64,000 nucleotides of DNA from Pseudomonadota bacterium (GTDB lineage: Bacteria > Pseudomonadota > Gammaproteobacteria > Berkiellales > Berkiellaceae), in assembly GCA_018242045.1 (NCBI GenBank), contig JAFECR010000022.1, positions 24,979 through 88,978 of the forward strand, read 5' to 3'. Positions 28,544 to 37,999 of this stretch are shown in pieces. The translations under genes and the position numbers were made by a program. Under the pieces are notes generated by a model. The model searched no databases. It was not told the DNA's origin and was given only the letters and a program-made list of their open reading frames with translations. Numbering within the stretch: position 1 is the first letter of the stretch; each line of letters begins with the position of its first letter.

Positions 28544-28627
28544 ATGGTGGTAAATTTTTATCTTATCAAGTATAAAACCATTTTACTTATTATGCTAACT
28601 GCATTGTTTATTGGGAAATTAAAATAG
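28544..28627 (+). CDS. Possible 27-aa hydrophobic peptide upstream of pilM
   Basis: A GGGGG five bases before ATG 28544 opens a frame for a 27-residue peptide with one hydrophobic stretch (TILLIMLTALFIG) flanked by Lys residues. It ends 21 bases before the pilM start. It may be a small membrane protein or a leader peptide of the pil operon; the strong ribosome-binding site is the main support. Confidence 0.4.
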   Translation: MVVNFYLIKYKTILLIMLTALFIGKLK

Positions 28628-28648
28628 CTTTTAAGCAAGGAAGAAACA

Positions 28649-29731
28649 GTGGAACTGGCATTGTTAAAAAAGAAATATCCTACACTTCTTGGCATTGATA
28701 TCAGCCAGACTTCAGTGAAATTACTCGAATTGAGTGGTGGGCCTCAAGGTTATCGTGTTGAAAGTTATGCTGTTGAGCAATTACCCCCCGATGCGATGCA
28801 AGATAAAGAATTTAAGAATGTTGAAGCGATTGGTCTGGCAGTGGATCATGTTGTTAAACGTTCTCGAACGCATTCAAAATTTGGTGCAGTCGCAGTAGCA
28901 GGATCTGCTGTCATTACAAAAATAATTCAAATGAATGCAAACTTTAATGAAAATGAATTGGTGTCGCAAGTTGAATTAGAAGCAGAACGACACATTCCTT
29001 ACCCTATGTCCGAAGTAAATATCGACTTTCAAGTATTGGGGCCTTCAAGTAAAAGCCCAGAACTGGTCGATATTTTATTGGCAGCGTCTCGCACAGAGAT
29101 GATAGATACCCTTGTTGAAATTCTAACGCTTGGTGGTTTAGTTGCTAAAGTCATCGATATAGAAGCTTATGCTATTGAACGCGCTTTTGGTTTAATAGCA
29201 GATCAGGTGCCAAGCAAAGGGGATCATCAAACGATAGCCGTTGTCGATATTGGTGCATCAATGACTTCTTTTGGTGTGCTTCACGATAAGGTGACGGTTT
29301 ATACACGGGAGCAGATCTTTGGAGGAAAACAACTCACGGAAGAAATTCAGCGACGTTATGGCTTAACCTTTGAAGAGGCAAATTTAGCTAAAAAGCAAGG
29401 TGGTTTGCCAGAAGACTATATTTTTGAAGTGCTCGATCCTTTTAAAGATGCAGTGGTGCAACAGATAAGCCGCTCTTTGCAGTTTTTTTTCTCTTCGAGC
29501 GAATATACAGAAGTGGATCATATTGTATTGGCAGGAGGAACAGCGTCTTTGCCAGGCCTTGTTGAGAGAGTAGAAGAAAAATTGGGGATCCCATGTTCTG
29601 TTGCTAACCCTTTTGCAAATATGACCATTGCACCTAGAGTGAGTGTGCCAGCCATACATGCTGATGCACCTTCTTTGATGATTTGTTGTGGTTTAGCGTT
29701 AAGGAGTTTTTTCCATGACCATCAATCTTAA
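28649..29731 (+). CDS. pilM: Type IV pilus assembly protein PilM
   Basis: 360 residues, GTG start with AAGGAAG upstream. An actin-like ATPase fold: LLGIDISQTSVKLLEL (phosphate 1), IAVVDIGASMTSF (phosphate 2) and VLAGGTASLPGL (adenosine). It sits on the cytoplasmic face, binds the N-terminal tail of PilN and begins the pilMNOPQ operon. Its 3' end overlaps pilN. Confidence 0.95.
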   Translation: MELALLKKKYPTLLGIDISQTSVKLLELSGGPQGYRVESYAVEQLPPDAMQDKEFKNVEAIGLAVDHVVKRSRTHSKFGAVAVAGSAVITKIIQMNANFNENELVSQVELEAERHIPYPMSEVNIDFQVLGPSSKSPELVDILLAASRTEMIDTLVEILTLGGLVAKVIDIEAYAIERAFGLIADQVPSKGDHQTIAVVDIGASMTSFGVLHDKVTVYTREQIFGGKQLTEEIQRRYGLTFEEANLAKKQGGLPEDYIFEVLDPFKDAVVQQISRSLQFFFSSSEYTEVDHIVLAGGTASLPGLVERVEEKLGIPCSVANPFANMTIAPRVSVPAIHADAPSLMICCGLALRSFFHDHQS

Positions 29732-30407
29732 TTTACTCCCATGGCGTGAATCGCAAAAAGAACAACAAAAAAGAGAATTCTTATCCTGGATAGGTTTAGG
29801 GTTTGCGACAGCTTCAAGTTTAATGATATTAATACACATTCTAATCAGTCGACAAATTGCTTTTCAGAATGAAAATAACGGATATTTAAAAAATGAAATT
29901 AAAAAATTAGATGAACAAATTGCAGAGATCCAAACCTTACAAAAAGAAAAAGAACAACTACTTGCAAGAATGGAGATTATCCAACAGCTACAAACAAACC
30001 GACCACAAATTGTTAGGCTATTTGATGTGATTGTGCATACCGTGCCGGAAGGATTGTATTTAACCAATCTTACGCGAACAGGAAACAATATTGTTACTGA
30101 TGGTAAAGCAGAATCTAATACTCGTGTCTCAACCTTTATGAGAAATATTGAAGCATCACATTGGCTTAAGGATCCTGTGTTAACTTTGATTCAAGCAGAT
30201 AATAAAGACAATGCAGCAACCAATGCCGCTCCCAATGCTAAAACGAATGAGAAAATGGCGGATAGAATGATAGGATTTAACTTACAAGTACAGGAAAGTG
30301 TGCAAAGCCAAGCAAACCTCAATAAGCTTATAAAAGAAAATAAAAATACCACAGGTAATACGGTGGTACCGGCGACGCAAAAGAATCCAAGTCCTCAACC
30401 AAAATAG
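29715..30407 (+). CDS. pilN: Type IV pilus assembly protein PilN
   Basis: 230 residues. The N-terminal INLLPWRE-type PilM-binding motif is present (MTINLNLLPWRESQKEQQKR), followed by one membrane segment (~25-45), a coiled coil (~55-95) and a periplasmic ferredoxin-like domain. The Asn/Ala/Gln-rich C-terminal tail (after ~165) is longer than usual and low in complexity. It forms the inner-membrane alignment complex with PilO. Confidence 0.93.
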   Translation: MTINLNLLPWRESQKEQQKREFLSWIGLGFATASSLMILIHILISRQIAFQNENNGYLKNEIKKLDEQIAEIQTLQKEKEQLLARMEIIQQLQTNRPQIVRLFDVIVHTVPEGLYLTNLTRTGNNIVTDGKAESNTRVSTFMRNIEASHWLKDPVLTLIQADNKDNAATNAAPNAKTNEKMADRMIGFNLQVQESVQSQANLNKLIKENKNTTGNTVVPATQKNPSPQPK

Positions 30408-30416
30408 TAACGAAAA

Positions 30417-31022
30417 ATGAATATAAATTTAAATGAGTTAGATGTACAAAGCATAGGTACCTGGCCATTACCAGCAAAGATATTCACTATTGTTGTTTTA
30501 AGTATTTTAATTTTGTTTTTGGGATATTGGACCGATACAAAAAAACAACTGGCCCAACTTGATGCAGCACAAAAAGAAGAATTACGCTTGCGTACCACTT
30601 TTGAAAATAAACAAAGTAAAGCTGCTAATTTACAAGCATATAAAGATCAAATGGCAACGATGAAAGCTTCTTTTGGTGCGTTGTTGCGCCAACTGCCAGA
30701 AAAAACAGAGGTTCCTGGTTTATTGGAGGATATTTCGCATCAAGGGCTAGCAGCAGGTCTTGAGTTTCGAACGATTCGCTTGCAACCTGAAAAAGAAATA
30801 GACTTCTACGTCGAGTTGCCTATAGAAATTTCAGTTGTTGGCAATTATCATCAGTTTGGTGAATTTGTTAGTAACATCGCAGCCCTGCCTCGAATTGTGA
30901 CATTGCATGATTTCGTGATTAAACCTGTGACAGCAGAATCTAGTGGTGATAATCTGATGATGAATATTATTGCTAAAACGTATCGTTACACCGCAGGTGA
31001 AAAAGAAAATGAAACTAAGTAG
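30417..31022 (+). CDS. pilO: Type IV pilus assembly protein PilO
   Basis: 201 residues: a short cytoplasmic N-terminus, one membrane segment (IFTIVVLSILILFLGYW, ~24-42), a coiled coil (~43-85) and a periplasmic domain with LPEKTEVPGLLEDI and GNYHQFGEFVSNIAALPRIV, both family blocks. It pairs with PilN. The 3' end overlaps pilP by 14 bases. Confidence 0.93.
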   Translation: MNINLNELDVQSIGTWPLPAKIFTIVVLSILILFLGYWTDTKKQLAQLDAAQKEELRLRTTFENKQSKAANLQAYKDQMATMKASFGALLRQLPEKTEVPGLLEDISHQGLAAGLEFRTIRLQPEKEIDFYVELPIEISVVGNYHQFGEFVSNIAALPRIVTLHDFVIKPVTAESSGDNLMMNIIAKTYRYTAGEKENETK

Positions 31023-31560
31023 GAGCTTCAAATTAGTTCTGTTTTGCTTAGTGCTTGCTAGTTGCAGTAATAGTGAGAAACGAGCAGAACTTGAAGCCTA
31101 TGTTAAAAAAATTAAAAGTAGAGAGATCTCAGAAATAGAGCCATTACCCGAAGTAAAACCTTATGAAACTTTTACCTATAAAGACGCCACAATGCGAAGC
31201 CCTTTTACACCTTCAACGCCGCGTGAAGCAGTAAATTTAGCATTGGATAACGGCATCCATCCTGATCCGAATCGTCGCAAAGAACCATTGGAGGCTTTTC
31301 CACTAGACAATCTAAGGATGATGGGTACCTTGGAAAAGAATGGCAAAAGATGGGCAATCGTCGTTGATACTAATGGCACAATTCATCGTGTTATCAAAGG
31401 TAATTATGTAGGGCAACATGATGGTCGTATCGATGAGATTACTGAAGAAAAGGTTTTAATTACAGAAATCATTCCTGGTACATCAGGGGGATGGCAGGAA
31501 CGTAAAGCATCACTTACTTTAGTAGATGAAAATTCAAAAACAAAAGTAGGTCATAAATAA
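31009..31560 (+). CDS. pilP: Type IV pilus lipoprotein PilP
   Basis: 183 residues from ATG 31009. Signal peptide with lipobox LVLASC. The conserved FTYKDATMRSPF segment and the beta-domain starting PLDNLRMMGTLEK follow, as in PilP. It bridges the PilN/PilO complex to the secretin PilQ. The last base of its stop is the first base of the pilQ start codon. Confidence 0.93.
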   Translation: MKLSRSFKLVLFCLVLASCSNSEKRAELEAYVKKIKSREISEIEPLPEVKPYETFTYKDATMRSPFTPSTPREAVNLALDNGIHPDPNRRKEPLEAFPLDNLRMMGTLEKNGKRWAIVVDTNGTIHRVIKGNYVGQHDGRIDEITEEKVLITEIIPGTSGGWQERKASLTLVDENSKTKVGHK

Positions 31561-33761
31561 TGAAGTCTAGCTTTGGAGCATACAAAATGGCTAGGACAAT
31601 ACATTTAGGCATACCATTTATCAGGCTATTTTGTCTGTTATTTGCATTAATTTCATGCTGTACCAAAGTTTTGGGAGCAGGCCCTGTACTTGAAGATTTA
31701 AAAGTTGTTTCTCTCGATGGAGGGAGTATTCGTTTAAATATAAAAACAAATGTTCCGGTAAAAGCGCCAAAAAGTTTTGTTATTGAAAACCCAGCAAAAA
31801 TTTGCTTAGACTTTATTGGCGTAAAAAATGGTTTAACTCATGCAAAATCTCGTACTGATTATAGTGTGGGTGTTGTGAAACGGGTTTCTGTGGTTGAAGG
31901 TGAAGGAAAAACCAGAGTCATCATTGATTTAAGTAATTCTATTCCATTTGATGTTAAAATGGAAAATAATCAAGCAGTTGTTACCCTCGCACCTGGTATC
32001 CCATCAAGGCAAGCGATTACCGATCCTTTTAGAGGACAATATTCATCACAAACACCAAATGAAGGTAGCAAATATTGTTTGACCGCTATCGATTTTCGCC
32101 GTGGTAATGAAGGAGAGGGCAAGGTTATCGTTGATTTAAGTAGTGTTCAAATACCAGTTGAGTTACGTGAGGAAGCGGATAAGATCAGAGTTCGTTTTAT
32201 CAATACACAATTACCTGCACATCTTCAACATAAATTGGATGTGACTGATTTTGGTACACCCGTAATATCCATCAATACTATCGGTCAAGGCAAAGACGTG
32301 GAAATGGTGATACAAAATCAAGGTTTCACAGAAAATATTGCCTATCAAGCTGACAAACGTTTTACAGTTGATATCAGACCATTAACAAAAGAAGAAAAAG
32401 ATCAAATACAAAAAAAGACTTTCAAATATACAGGCGATCGACTATCGCTCAATTTCCAAGATATTGAAGTAAGAGCTGTTTTGCAATTAATTGCAGATTT
32501 TACAGGGCTCAATATTGTAACCAGCGACTCTGTGACAGGCAATGTCACGCTACGCCTTCACAATGTTCCTTGGGACCAAGCACTGGATATTATCCTGACA
32601 ACAAAGGGTTTGGCTAAGCGCCAAGTCGGGAATGTGATGCTGATTGGTCCAAGTGAAGAAATGGCTGCGCGCGAAAAACAAGAATTGCAAAACTCACAAC
32701 AGGTAGTTGATTTAGCGCCACTGCATGCAGAGTATATTCAAGTGAATTATGCTAAAGCATCCGATTTGGCAGCACTTTTGAAAACTGAAAAAAATTCTTT
32801 GCTGTCTTCAAGAGGTACCGTTTCTGTTGATGAGCGCACCAATACGCTTTTAGTGCAAGACACAGCAGTGAAACTCGAAGAAATTCGCGCGTTAGTTCAA
32901 CGTTTAGATATACCGATTAGGCAAGTGCTGATTGAGTCACGTTTGGTTTTTGCAACTGATAATTTTCAAGAAGTATTAGGGGTCAGTTGGGGCACAGCAG
33001 GTAAAGGACGCCCCGGTCGAGAACCCATTATTGGTTTTGCTGGGCAAGTTTTAGGGCCAGGTTTAACAGGTTCAAGCACTATAGCCACTGGCATTACCAC
33101 ACCTGCCCAAGTTGTGGTACCAGATAGGGCAGCTTTCACGACGTTGGGTACGACCACCACGGATGGTACAACCACATCTGTATTTCCGTTAGCAGGTAGT
33201 AGCACGACCCAATCAAGTTTTGGTGTCACATTAGCAAGATTGCCCGGAGGTACGATATTAGATCTTGAAATCCAAGCGTTAGAATCAGAAGGGTTAGGTA
33301 AAGTCGTGGCAAGTCCTCGCTTAGTGACTTCTAATCAACAAATGGCTTATATTGAATCTGGTGAAGAAATACCTTATCAGGAATCCACTTCAAGTGGCGC
33401 TGCCTCGATTGCGTTTAAGAAAGCGGTATTACGATTAGAAGTAACGCCGCAAATAACACCCGATGATCACATCATCATGGACTTAAAAGTTAATCAAGAT
33501 TCTCGTGGGGTTGTGACTGCCAATGTTCCATCCATCAACACCCGCGAGTTGCATACTAAGGTACTGGTCAATAATGGGGATACGGTTGTACTGGGAGGAA
33601 TTTATCAGCAAACAAAGCAGGTACAAGATGATGAAGTGCCATTTTTTGGAAAGTTACCTTTAATTGGATGGATGTTTAGAAGTCATAATGCGCTTGATCA
33701 GCGAAGTGAGTTATTAATTTTTGTGACGCCAAAAATTATTCAAGATGGCATGGCGTCTTAA
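31560..33761 (+). CDS. pilQ: Type IV pilus secretin PilQ
   Basis: 733 residues: signal peptide, two AMIN domains (~45-260) for peptidoglycan binding, N0/N1 domains (LSLNFQDIEVRAVLQLIADF) and the secretin domain with VASPRLVTSNQQMAYIESGE and VNNGDTVVLGGIY. A Thr/Ser/Gly-rich insert (~520-555) lies within the secretin domain. It forms the outer-membrane pore for the pilus. The start may be ATG 31560 (overlapping pilP) or ATG 31587, which has GGAG eight bases upstream and gives a shorter signal peptide. Confidence 0.93.
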   Translation: MKSSFGAYKMARTIHLGIPFIRLFCLLFALISCCTKVLGAGPVLEDLKVVSLDGGSIRLNIKTNVPVKAPKSFVIENPAKICLDFIGVKNGLTHAKSRTDYSVGVVKRVSVVEGEGKTRVIIDLSNSIPFDVKMENNQAVVTLAPGIPSRQAITDPFRGQYSSQTPNEGSKYCLTAIDFRRGNEGEGKVIVDLSSVQIPVELREEADKIRVRFINTQLPAHLQHKLDVTDFGTPVISINTIGQGKDVEMVIQNQGFTENIAYQADKRFTVDIRPLTKEEKDQIQKKTFKYTGDRLSLNFQDIEVRAVLQLIADFTGLNIVTSDSVTGNVTLRLHNVPWDQALDIILTTKGLAKRQVGNVMLIGPSEEMAAREKQELQNSQQVVDLAPLHAEYIQVNYAKASDLAALLKTEKNSLLSSRGTVSVDERTNTLLVQDTAVKLEEIRALVQRLDIPIRQVLIESRLVFATDNFQEVLGVSWGTAGKGRPGREPIIGFAGQVLGPGLTGSSTIATGITTPAQVVVPDRAAFTTLGTTTTDGTTTSVFPLAGSSTTQSSFGVTLARLPGGTILDLEIQALESEGLGKVVASPRLVTSNQQMAYIESGEEIPYQESTSSGAASIAFKKAVLRLEVTPQITPDDHIIMDLKVNQDSRGVVTANVPSINTRELHTKVLVNNGDTVVLGGIYQQTKQVQDDEVPFFGKLPLIGWMFRSHNALDQRSELLIFVTPKIIQDGMAS

Positions 33762-33787
33762 AGATGTCGGACCAAATAGCGTACTTA

Positions 33788-33821
33788 TCCGATAATCGAG
33801 CAACCTTTTCCTCGATTCGGA
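33788..33821. other. Inverted repeat after pilQ
   Basis: TCCGA(TA)ATCGAG pairs with CTCGATTCGGA across a ten-base loop. No T-run follows, so it may be a processing or attenuation hairpin between pilQ and aroK, not a clear terminator. The rest of the 214-base pilQ-aroK gap shows nothing else. Confidence 0.4.
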
Positions 33822-33975
33822 TTAACTCCAGATGGTATACTTATGGCCCAGTCAAAGGTAGCATACTGATTACCATAGTATTTGGTAAACTTACTTTCTG
33901 ATTAATAGTGGTATTTATATTTAATTCTTAACATTTAATGACAACAAAACTAATTAGGCCAAGTTGATATAAAAT

Positions 33976-34503
33976 ATGAAGCGATCAGTCAACCTATTTT
34001 TAATTGGCCCAATGGGGGCTGGAAAAAGCACAATAGGTAAACAACTGGCAAAAGAATTAAAGCTCGAATTCTTTGATGCGGACCAAGAAATAGAAGCTCG
34101 AACAGGGGCTGATATTGCGTGGATATTTGATGTTGAAGGAGAGGAAGGATTTAGGAAAAGGGAAGCATCCGTTATCGATGAATTGAGCCAACGTCAGGGT
34201 ATTGTACTTGCCACAGGAGGTGGTGCTGTGCTAAATGCGGATAATCGTAATAGATTAGCAGCCCGTGGAACAGTGGTTTACTTGTTTACTACCGTAGCTC
34301 AACAAGTGCATCGAACTGCACGAGATAAACGTCGACCGCTTATCAAGACCGATGTGCCAGAATCTGCATTGTTAGAATTAATGGCATTGCGAGATCCACT
34401 TTATCGTGAAATAGCAGATGTTGTTGTGCCTACTGATGGTCGTACTGTACGTTCAGTGACTTCTGATATTATCAGGCTAATTGAGCGGGATCAATTAGGA
34501 TAA
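33976..34503 (+). CDS. aroK: Shikimate kinase
   Basis: 175 residues with the P-loop GPMGAGKST, the shikimate-binding DADQEIE and FRKRE, and LATGGGAVL. It phosphorylates shikimate in chorismate synthesis. The pilQ-aroK-aroB-damX order is a conserved gammaproteobacterial arrangement. There is no obvious Shine-Dalgarno before the ATG. Confidence 0.95.
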   Translation: MKRSVNLFLIGPMGAGKSTIGKQLAKELKLEFFDADQEIEARTGADIAWIFDVEGEEGFRKREASVIDELSQRQGIVLATGGGAVLNADNRNRLAARGTVVYLFTTVAQQVHRTARDKRRPLIKTDVPESALLELMALRDPLYREIADVVVPTDGRTVRSVTSDIIRLIERDQLG

Positions 34504-34507
34504 ACAG

Positions 34508-35602
34508 GTGGCTTTGCAAGAACCATCCTGGGTAGAAGTTCGGGCAAACACATATTCGATTTATGTTGGCCATCATATATTGGCGGATATTAAGCGCTTT
34601 GAGCCTTATGTTTCTCATAAATCAGTTTTTATCGTAAGTGATCTTAATGTACAACATAATTTAGCGACCCTTAGCAATACTTGTTTGCAAGCTAAAGCAA
34701 CTCGTGTGAATTCTTTTTTAATCTCTTCAGCTGAGCAATACAAAACATTGGATTTAGCAAATAAAATCTGGTCATCTTTGTTATCTCAATATTATTATCG
34801 TGATTCTATTATGATTGCTTTGGGTGGCGGCATGATAGGCGATCTTGCTGGATTTTGTGCTTCTTGCTATATGAGAGGGATGGGTTTTATACAATGTCCC
34901 ACTACCTTACTTGCCCAAATAGATGCTGCCATTGGTGGTAAGACGGCCGTTAATTTTAATCATAATAAGAATATGATAGGGACATTTTACCCGCCGATGC
35001 TGGTGCTCAGCGACATTCAAACACTTGAGAGTCTGCCCCAAAGAGAATTTATAGCAGGACTCGCTGAGTTAATTAAGTATGGCATAAGCTTGGATGCAGA
35101 CTTTTTTGAATGGATAGAAAACCATATTGAAAGCTTGTTATTAAGAGAAAAAGCAGCCCTGAGTTATGCCATTGTCAGGGCAAGTCAACTTAAAGTCGAG
35201 ATAGTTGCACAAGATGAAAAAGATCTTTCCCTGCGCAAGGTACTGAATTTTGGTCATACCGTGGCACATGCATTAGAAAGTTTATTAGATTATCAAGGTT
35301 TATTGCATGGAGAAGCTGTTGCGATTGGTATGGTCGTTGCGACTAGAATTTCAGTAATGCATCATCGTCTTGATCGAAACACGTTAGCAAGATTAATAAA
35401 ATTATTAATTAAAGTTGGATTACCAGTTGAAATACCGCAGCAAATAGCAGCTGTAGCGATTTTGAGCAAAATCAAGCATGATAAAAAACATCAGGGCAAT
35501 AAATTACAATGGGTATTGCTCACTGCCATTGGCAAGGCCAAGCTGGATGATGCGATAACTTTTGAACAAATATCTAATGCTTTGACTGAAGAAAAAGTTT
35601 GA
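34508..35602 (+). CDS. aroB: 3-dehydroquinate synthase
   Basis: 364 residues, GTG start four bases after aroK. GGGMIGDLAGFCA (NAD binding), QCPTTLLAQIDAAIGGKTAVN and the zinc-ligand segments NFGHTVAHALE and HGEAVAIGM are all present. It converts DAHP to 3-dehydroquinate, the second step of the shikimate pathway. Confidence 0.95.
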   Translation: MALQEPSWVEVRANTYSIYVGHHILADIKRFEPYVSHKSVFIVSDLNVQHNLATLSNTCLQAKATRVNSFLISSAEQYKTLDLANKIWSSLLSQYYYRDSIMIALGGGMIGDLAGFCASCYMRGMGFIQCPTTLLAQIDAAIGGKTAVNFNHNKNMIGTFYPPMLVLSDIQTLESLPQREFIAGLAELIKYGISLDADFFEWIENHIESLLLREKAALSYAIVRASQLKVEIVAQDEKDLSLRKVLNFGHTVAHALESLLDYQGLLHGEAVAIGMVVATRISVMHHRLDRNTLARLIKLLIKVGLPVEIPQQIAAVAILSKIKHDKKHQGNKLQWVLLTAIGKAKLDDAITFEQISNALTEEKV

Positions 35603-35669
35603 GTTGGTCAATTATACTCGAAAGCGTACTCAAACTAAATTTGATAGCTACTTTAATAGAAGGGTTATT

Positions 35670-37124
35670 ATGAGTAATAAAGCATCAATGATTTATATCA
35701 GCTCACTTTGGCAGCAACATGAATCTTTGATAACGCATTTATCAAAACATTGTCAGAATATGATATTGGTCGTAGCACCTCAAGCAGGAGGAAAAACAAC
35801 CTTCCTTGAATATATGCTGACAAATTCATCTGGTTATAAAAAATCTTTTACGGTGAAGTCTTGCACCAATGTTGAGGACCTACTGAAACAAGTTGCGATA
35901 CAGTTTGAGCTCACTTGGAATGCTTCTACATTAAAATCTCAACTTGAGCTTGCACTAGAAACACTGAATGAACAGAATCATCAAGTACAACTTTGGATAG
36001 ATGAAGCGCATCTTTTGTCTAACGAACAATTGCAAGCATTGATGCTGCTGCTTGATTTTGAACAGGAAAGTGGCAAGCAAATGCAGTTAATTTTGCTAGG
36101 AGAGCCTTCGCTTGAATTGAGACTATTTTCGCCAGAATTTGCTGAATTATCAAGTGGAAAAATTTATACGATTGAACTTGAATCTTGGAGCCAACAAGAT
36201 ATTCAAGCTTTGCTTGAGAAAAGAGGAATTCGTTTCAATCAAAGTGAAATAACAACGATTTTTGAAAAAAGTAGTGGTGTACCTGGACAGGTTATTAATG
36301 AAATCAAAAATCACGCTGGCTTTGATGATATCATCAAGAAAAAGAGGAATAAAAAAATTAGTAATTTTCGTCCTATTGTATTGGGAATTTTAGCAGGTTT
36401 TGCGATTGGTGGGGCTTATTTATTATGGAATAATAATATTCAAGAAGAAAACACTTCCATTCCAATAAATGCTGCTCAAATATCTGAAAGTGCTTGGTCA
36501 GCAAAAGAAACATCTAAACAAACATCTCCTGCGGTGGTGTTTCATTTCGATAACGATGATACTGCTGATGATGTACAAGAGGAGGTACAAGAAAATATAA
36601 AAACTTCTCAACCCATAGTAGAAACTCCTAATGAATCACAAACCTCTTTTCAAGAAGCATCTGGGGAAGAAGTTACAAAGCCTGTGCAACCTCAAGATCT
36701 AGAAATGCCCGCCTCAGTGCCAGCACCAGTGCCAGAACTAGAATCCAAAATAAAAGCACCAGAATCTACGGCAAAAGAGGAATCGACTTTGCAAGTGAAA
36801 AAGAATAATGACGTGTCTCATGCTAACCATGTTGAGGATCAACCCTTATTATTGAAGGATAAGCATCATTATACTTTGCAGTTGTTTGGTACCTATAAAG
36901 AATCCACAGTTAAAGAATTTATTAAAAAATATTCTCTAACTGAGAAATCTTATACTTTTAAAACCAAGCGCCAAGGAAAAGATTGGTATGTCGTAGTTTA
37001 CGGGGATTATGGCACTATAAAAGAGGCTAAAATAGCCGCAAATGATTTAAAAGAAATTCAACAAGCTAAAGTTCAACCTTGGGTGCGTGATTTTGGCAGT
37101 GTGCAACAAGATATCCTTGGTTGA
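35670..37124 (+). CDS. damX: DamX-type SPOR-domain cell division protein
   Basis: 484 residues from ATG 35670 (GAAGGG upstream). The N-terminal AAA-type ATPase domain has a degenerate P-loop APQAGGKTT and a Walker B-like QLWIDEAH. One membrane segment (~230-250) is followed by a long acidic, Pro-rich linker and a C-terminal SPOR domain (HYTLQLFGTYKES to the end) that binds denuded peptidoglycan at the septum. Position after aroB is canonical for damX. Confidence 0.9.
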   Translation: MSNKASMIYISSLWQQHESLITHLSKHCQNMILVVAPQAGGKTTFLEYMLTNSSGYKKSFTVKSCTNVEDLLKQVAIQFELTWNASTLKSQLELALETLNEQNHQVQLWIDEAHLLSNEQLQALMLLLDFEQESGKQMQLILLGEPSLELRLFSPEFAELSSGKIYTIELESWSQQDIQALLEKRGIRFNQSEITTIFEKSSGVPGQVINEIKNHAGFDDIIKKKRNKKISNFRPIVLGILAGFAIGGAYLLWNNNIQEENTSIPINAAQISESAWSAKETSKQTSPAVVFHFDNDDTADDVQEEVQENIKTSQPIVETPNESQTSFQEASGEEVTKPVQPQDLEMPASVPAPVPELESKIKAPESTAKEESTLQVKKNNDVSHANHVEDQPLLLKDKHHYTLQLFGTYKESTVKEFIKKYSLTEKSYTFKTKRQGKDWYVVVYGDYGTIKEAKIAANDLKEIQQAKVQPWVRDFGSVQQDILG

Positions 37125-37132
37125 GATTTCAG

Positions 37133-37187
37133 CAGGGGCGGTTTGTGCACCCGCCCTTACTTCCCCAGATCCAAAGCACATCTGGGG
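37133..37187. other. Two adjacent hairpins between damX and the tetR gene
   Basis: GGGCGG pairs with CCGCCC (about 37136-37155), and a second hairpin CCCCAGAT/ATCTGGGG spans 37163-37187. The convergent genes end on either side, so these probably act as a bidirectional transcription end, although neither is followed by a T-run. Confidence 0.5.
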
Positions 37188-37204
37188 ATTGGTTCAAGTA
37201 GAAC

Positions 37205-37771
37205 CTAGACGGTTGCTAGCCACTCTTGTAACGATTCGCTTTGACGTTCCATATATTGTGGCTCTTTGAAAGTGAGCGTTAATAAGTTCATGCCTTGGAT
37301 GGCAGATAAATAATAGGTAGCTAATTGACTAGAGCGATCACCCTTGCCAAGTTCGCGAAATTGAGTTTCTACCCATTTGAGAATGTCTGCCATGAGTTTT
37401 GAAGCGGCATTTGAAAGCACGCCACCTTGTTTGCCAAGTTCTTGGCAAAGACTGCCAATCACACAACCAAAGCGAGCTAAAGTTTCGGATTGAGCATTAT
37501 TATGTTGTAACAATGCTGTAAGCCGTTGCTTGATATCTGGGATTTGTTCCCACTGTTGAAATAAATTCCGCCACTCAGTCATACGCCGATGTAACACTGC
37601 GTCCATGATGGCTTCTTTTGTCTTAAAGTAATAATACACGTTGCCTAAAGGGACATCGGCTAATTTAGCGATATCGGCTAAGGTTGTTGTGTGAAAAGTT
37701 TGTTCATAAATCAATTTATCGGCGGCCTCAATCAGTCGCTCCCGTTTATCGTTTCTTCTTGCTCTTGGCAT
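37205..37771 (-). CDS. TetR-family transcriptional regulator
   Basis: 188 residues. The N-terminal helix-turn-helix is typical: RLIEAADKLIYEQTFHTTTLADIAKLADVPLGNVYYYFKTKEAI. The ligand-binding C-terminal domain is unremarkable, with a TetR_C-like block (LARFGCVIGSLCQELGKQGG). The target is unknown; the divergent PagL-like gene is one candidate. Confidence 0.88.
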   Translation of the reverse strand: MPRARRNDKRERLIEAADKLIYEQTFHTTTLADIAKLADVPLGNVYYYFKTKEAIMDAVLHRRMTEWRNLFQQWEQIPDIKQRLTALLQHNNAQSETLARFGCVIGSLCQELGKQGGVLSNAASKLMADILKWVETQFRELGKGDRSSQLATYYLSAIQGMNLLTLTFKEPQYMERQSESLQEWLATV

Positions 37772-37999
37772 ATAAGTCTCCCTTTACGTCAAAATCATAC
37801 AGCCGATGTTAATAATCTAGTTAAGCGAGAAAGGCTGGAATATTAACATAAGTTGATTTGCTTGTCATATCCGTTTTAATAAATTTTTTAAAGGGCATAT
37901 GAGGTGTTCTATGTTAGCAAAATTTTTGACAAAAGGTGGAATTCTTCCCCATCAGAGTTAAACTTTAAGAAACCCTTTGATCTTAAGGATGAGAAAAAG

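Noticed and set aside
37163..37187. Classical intrinsic terminator after damX
   Set aside because: The stem is good but no T-run follows on either strand, so it is listed only as a hairpin.
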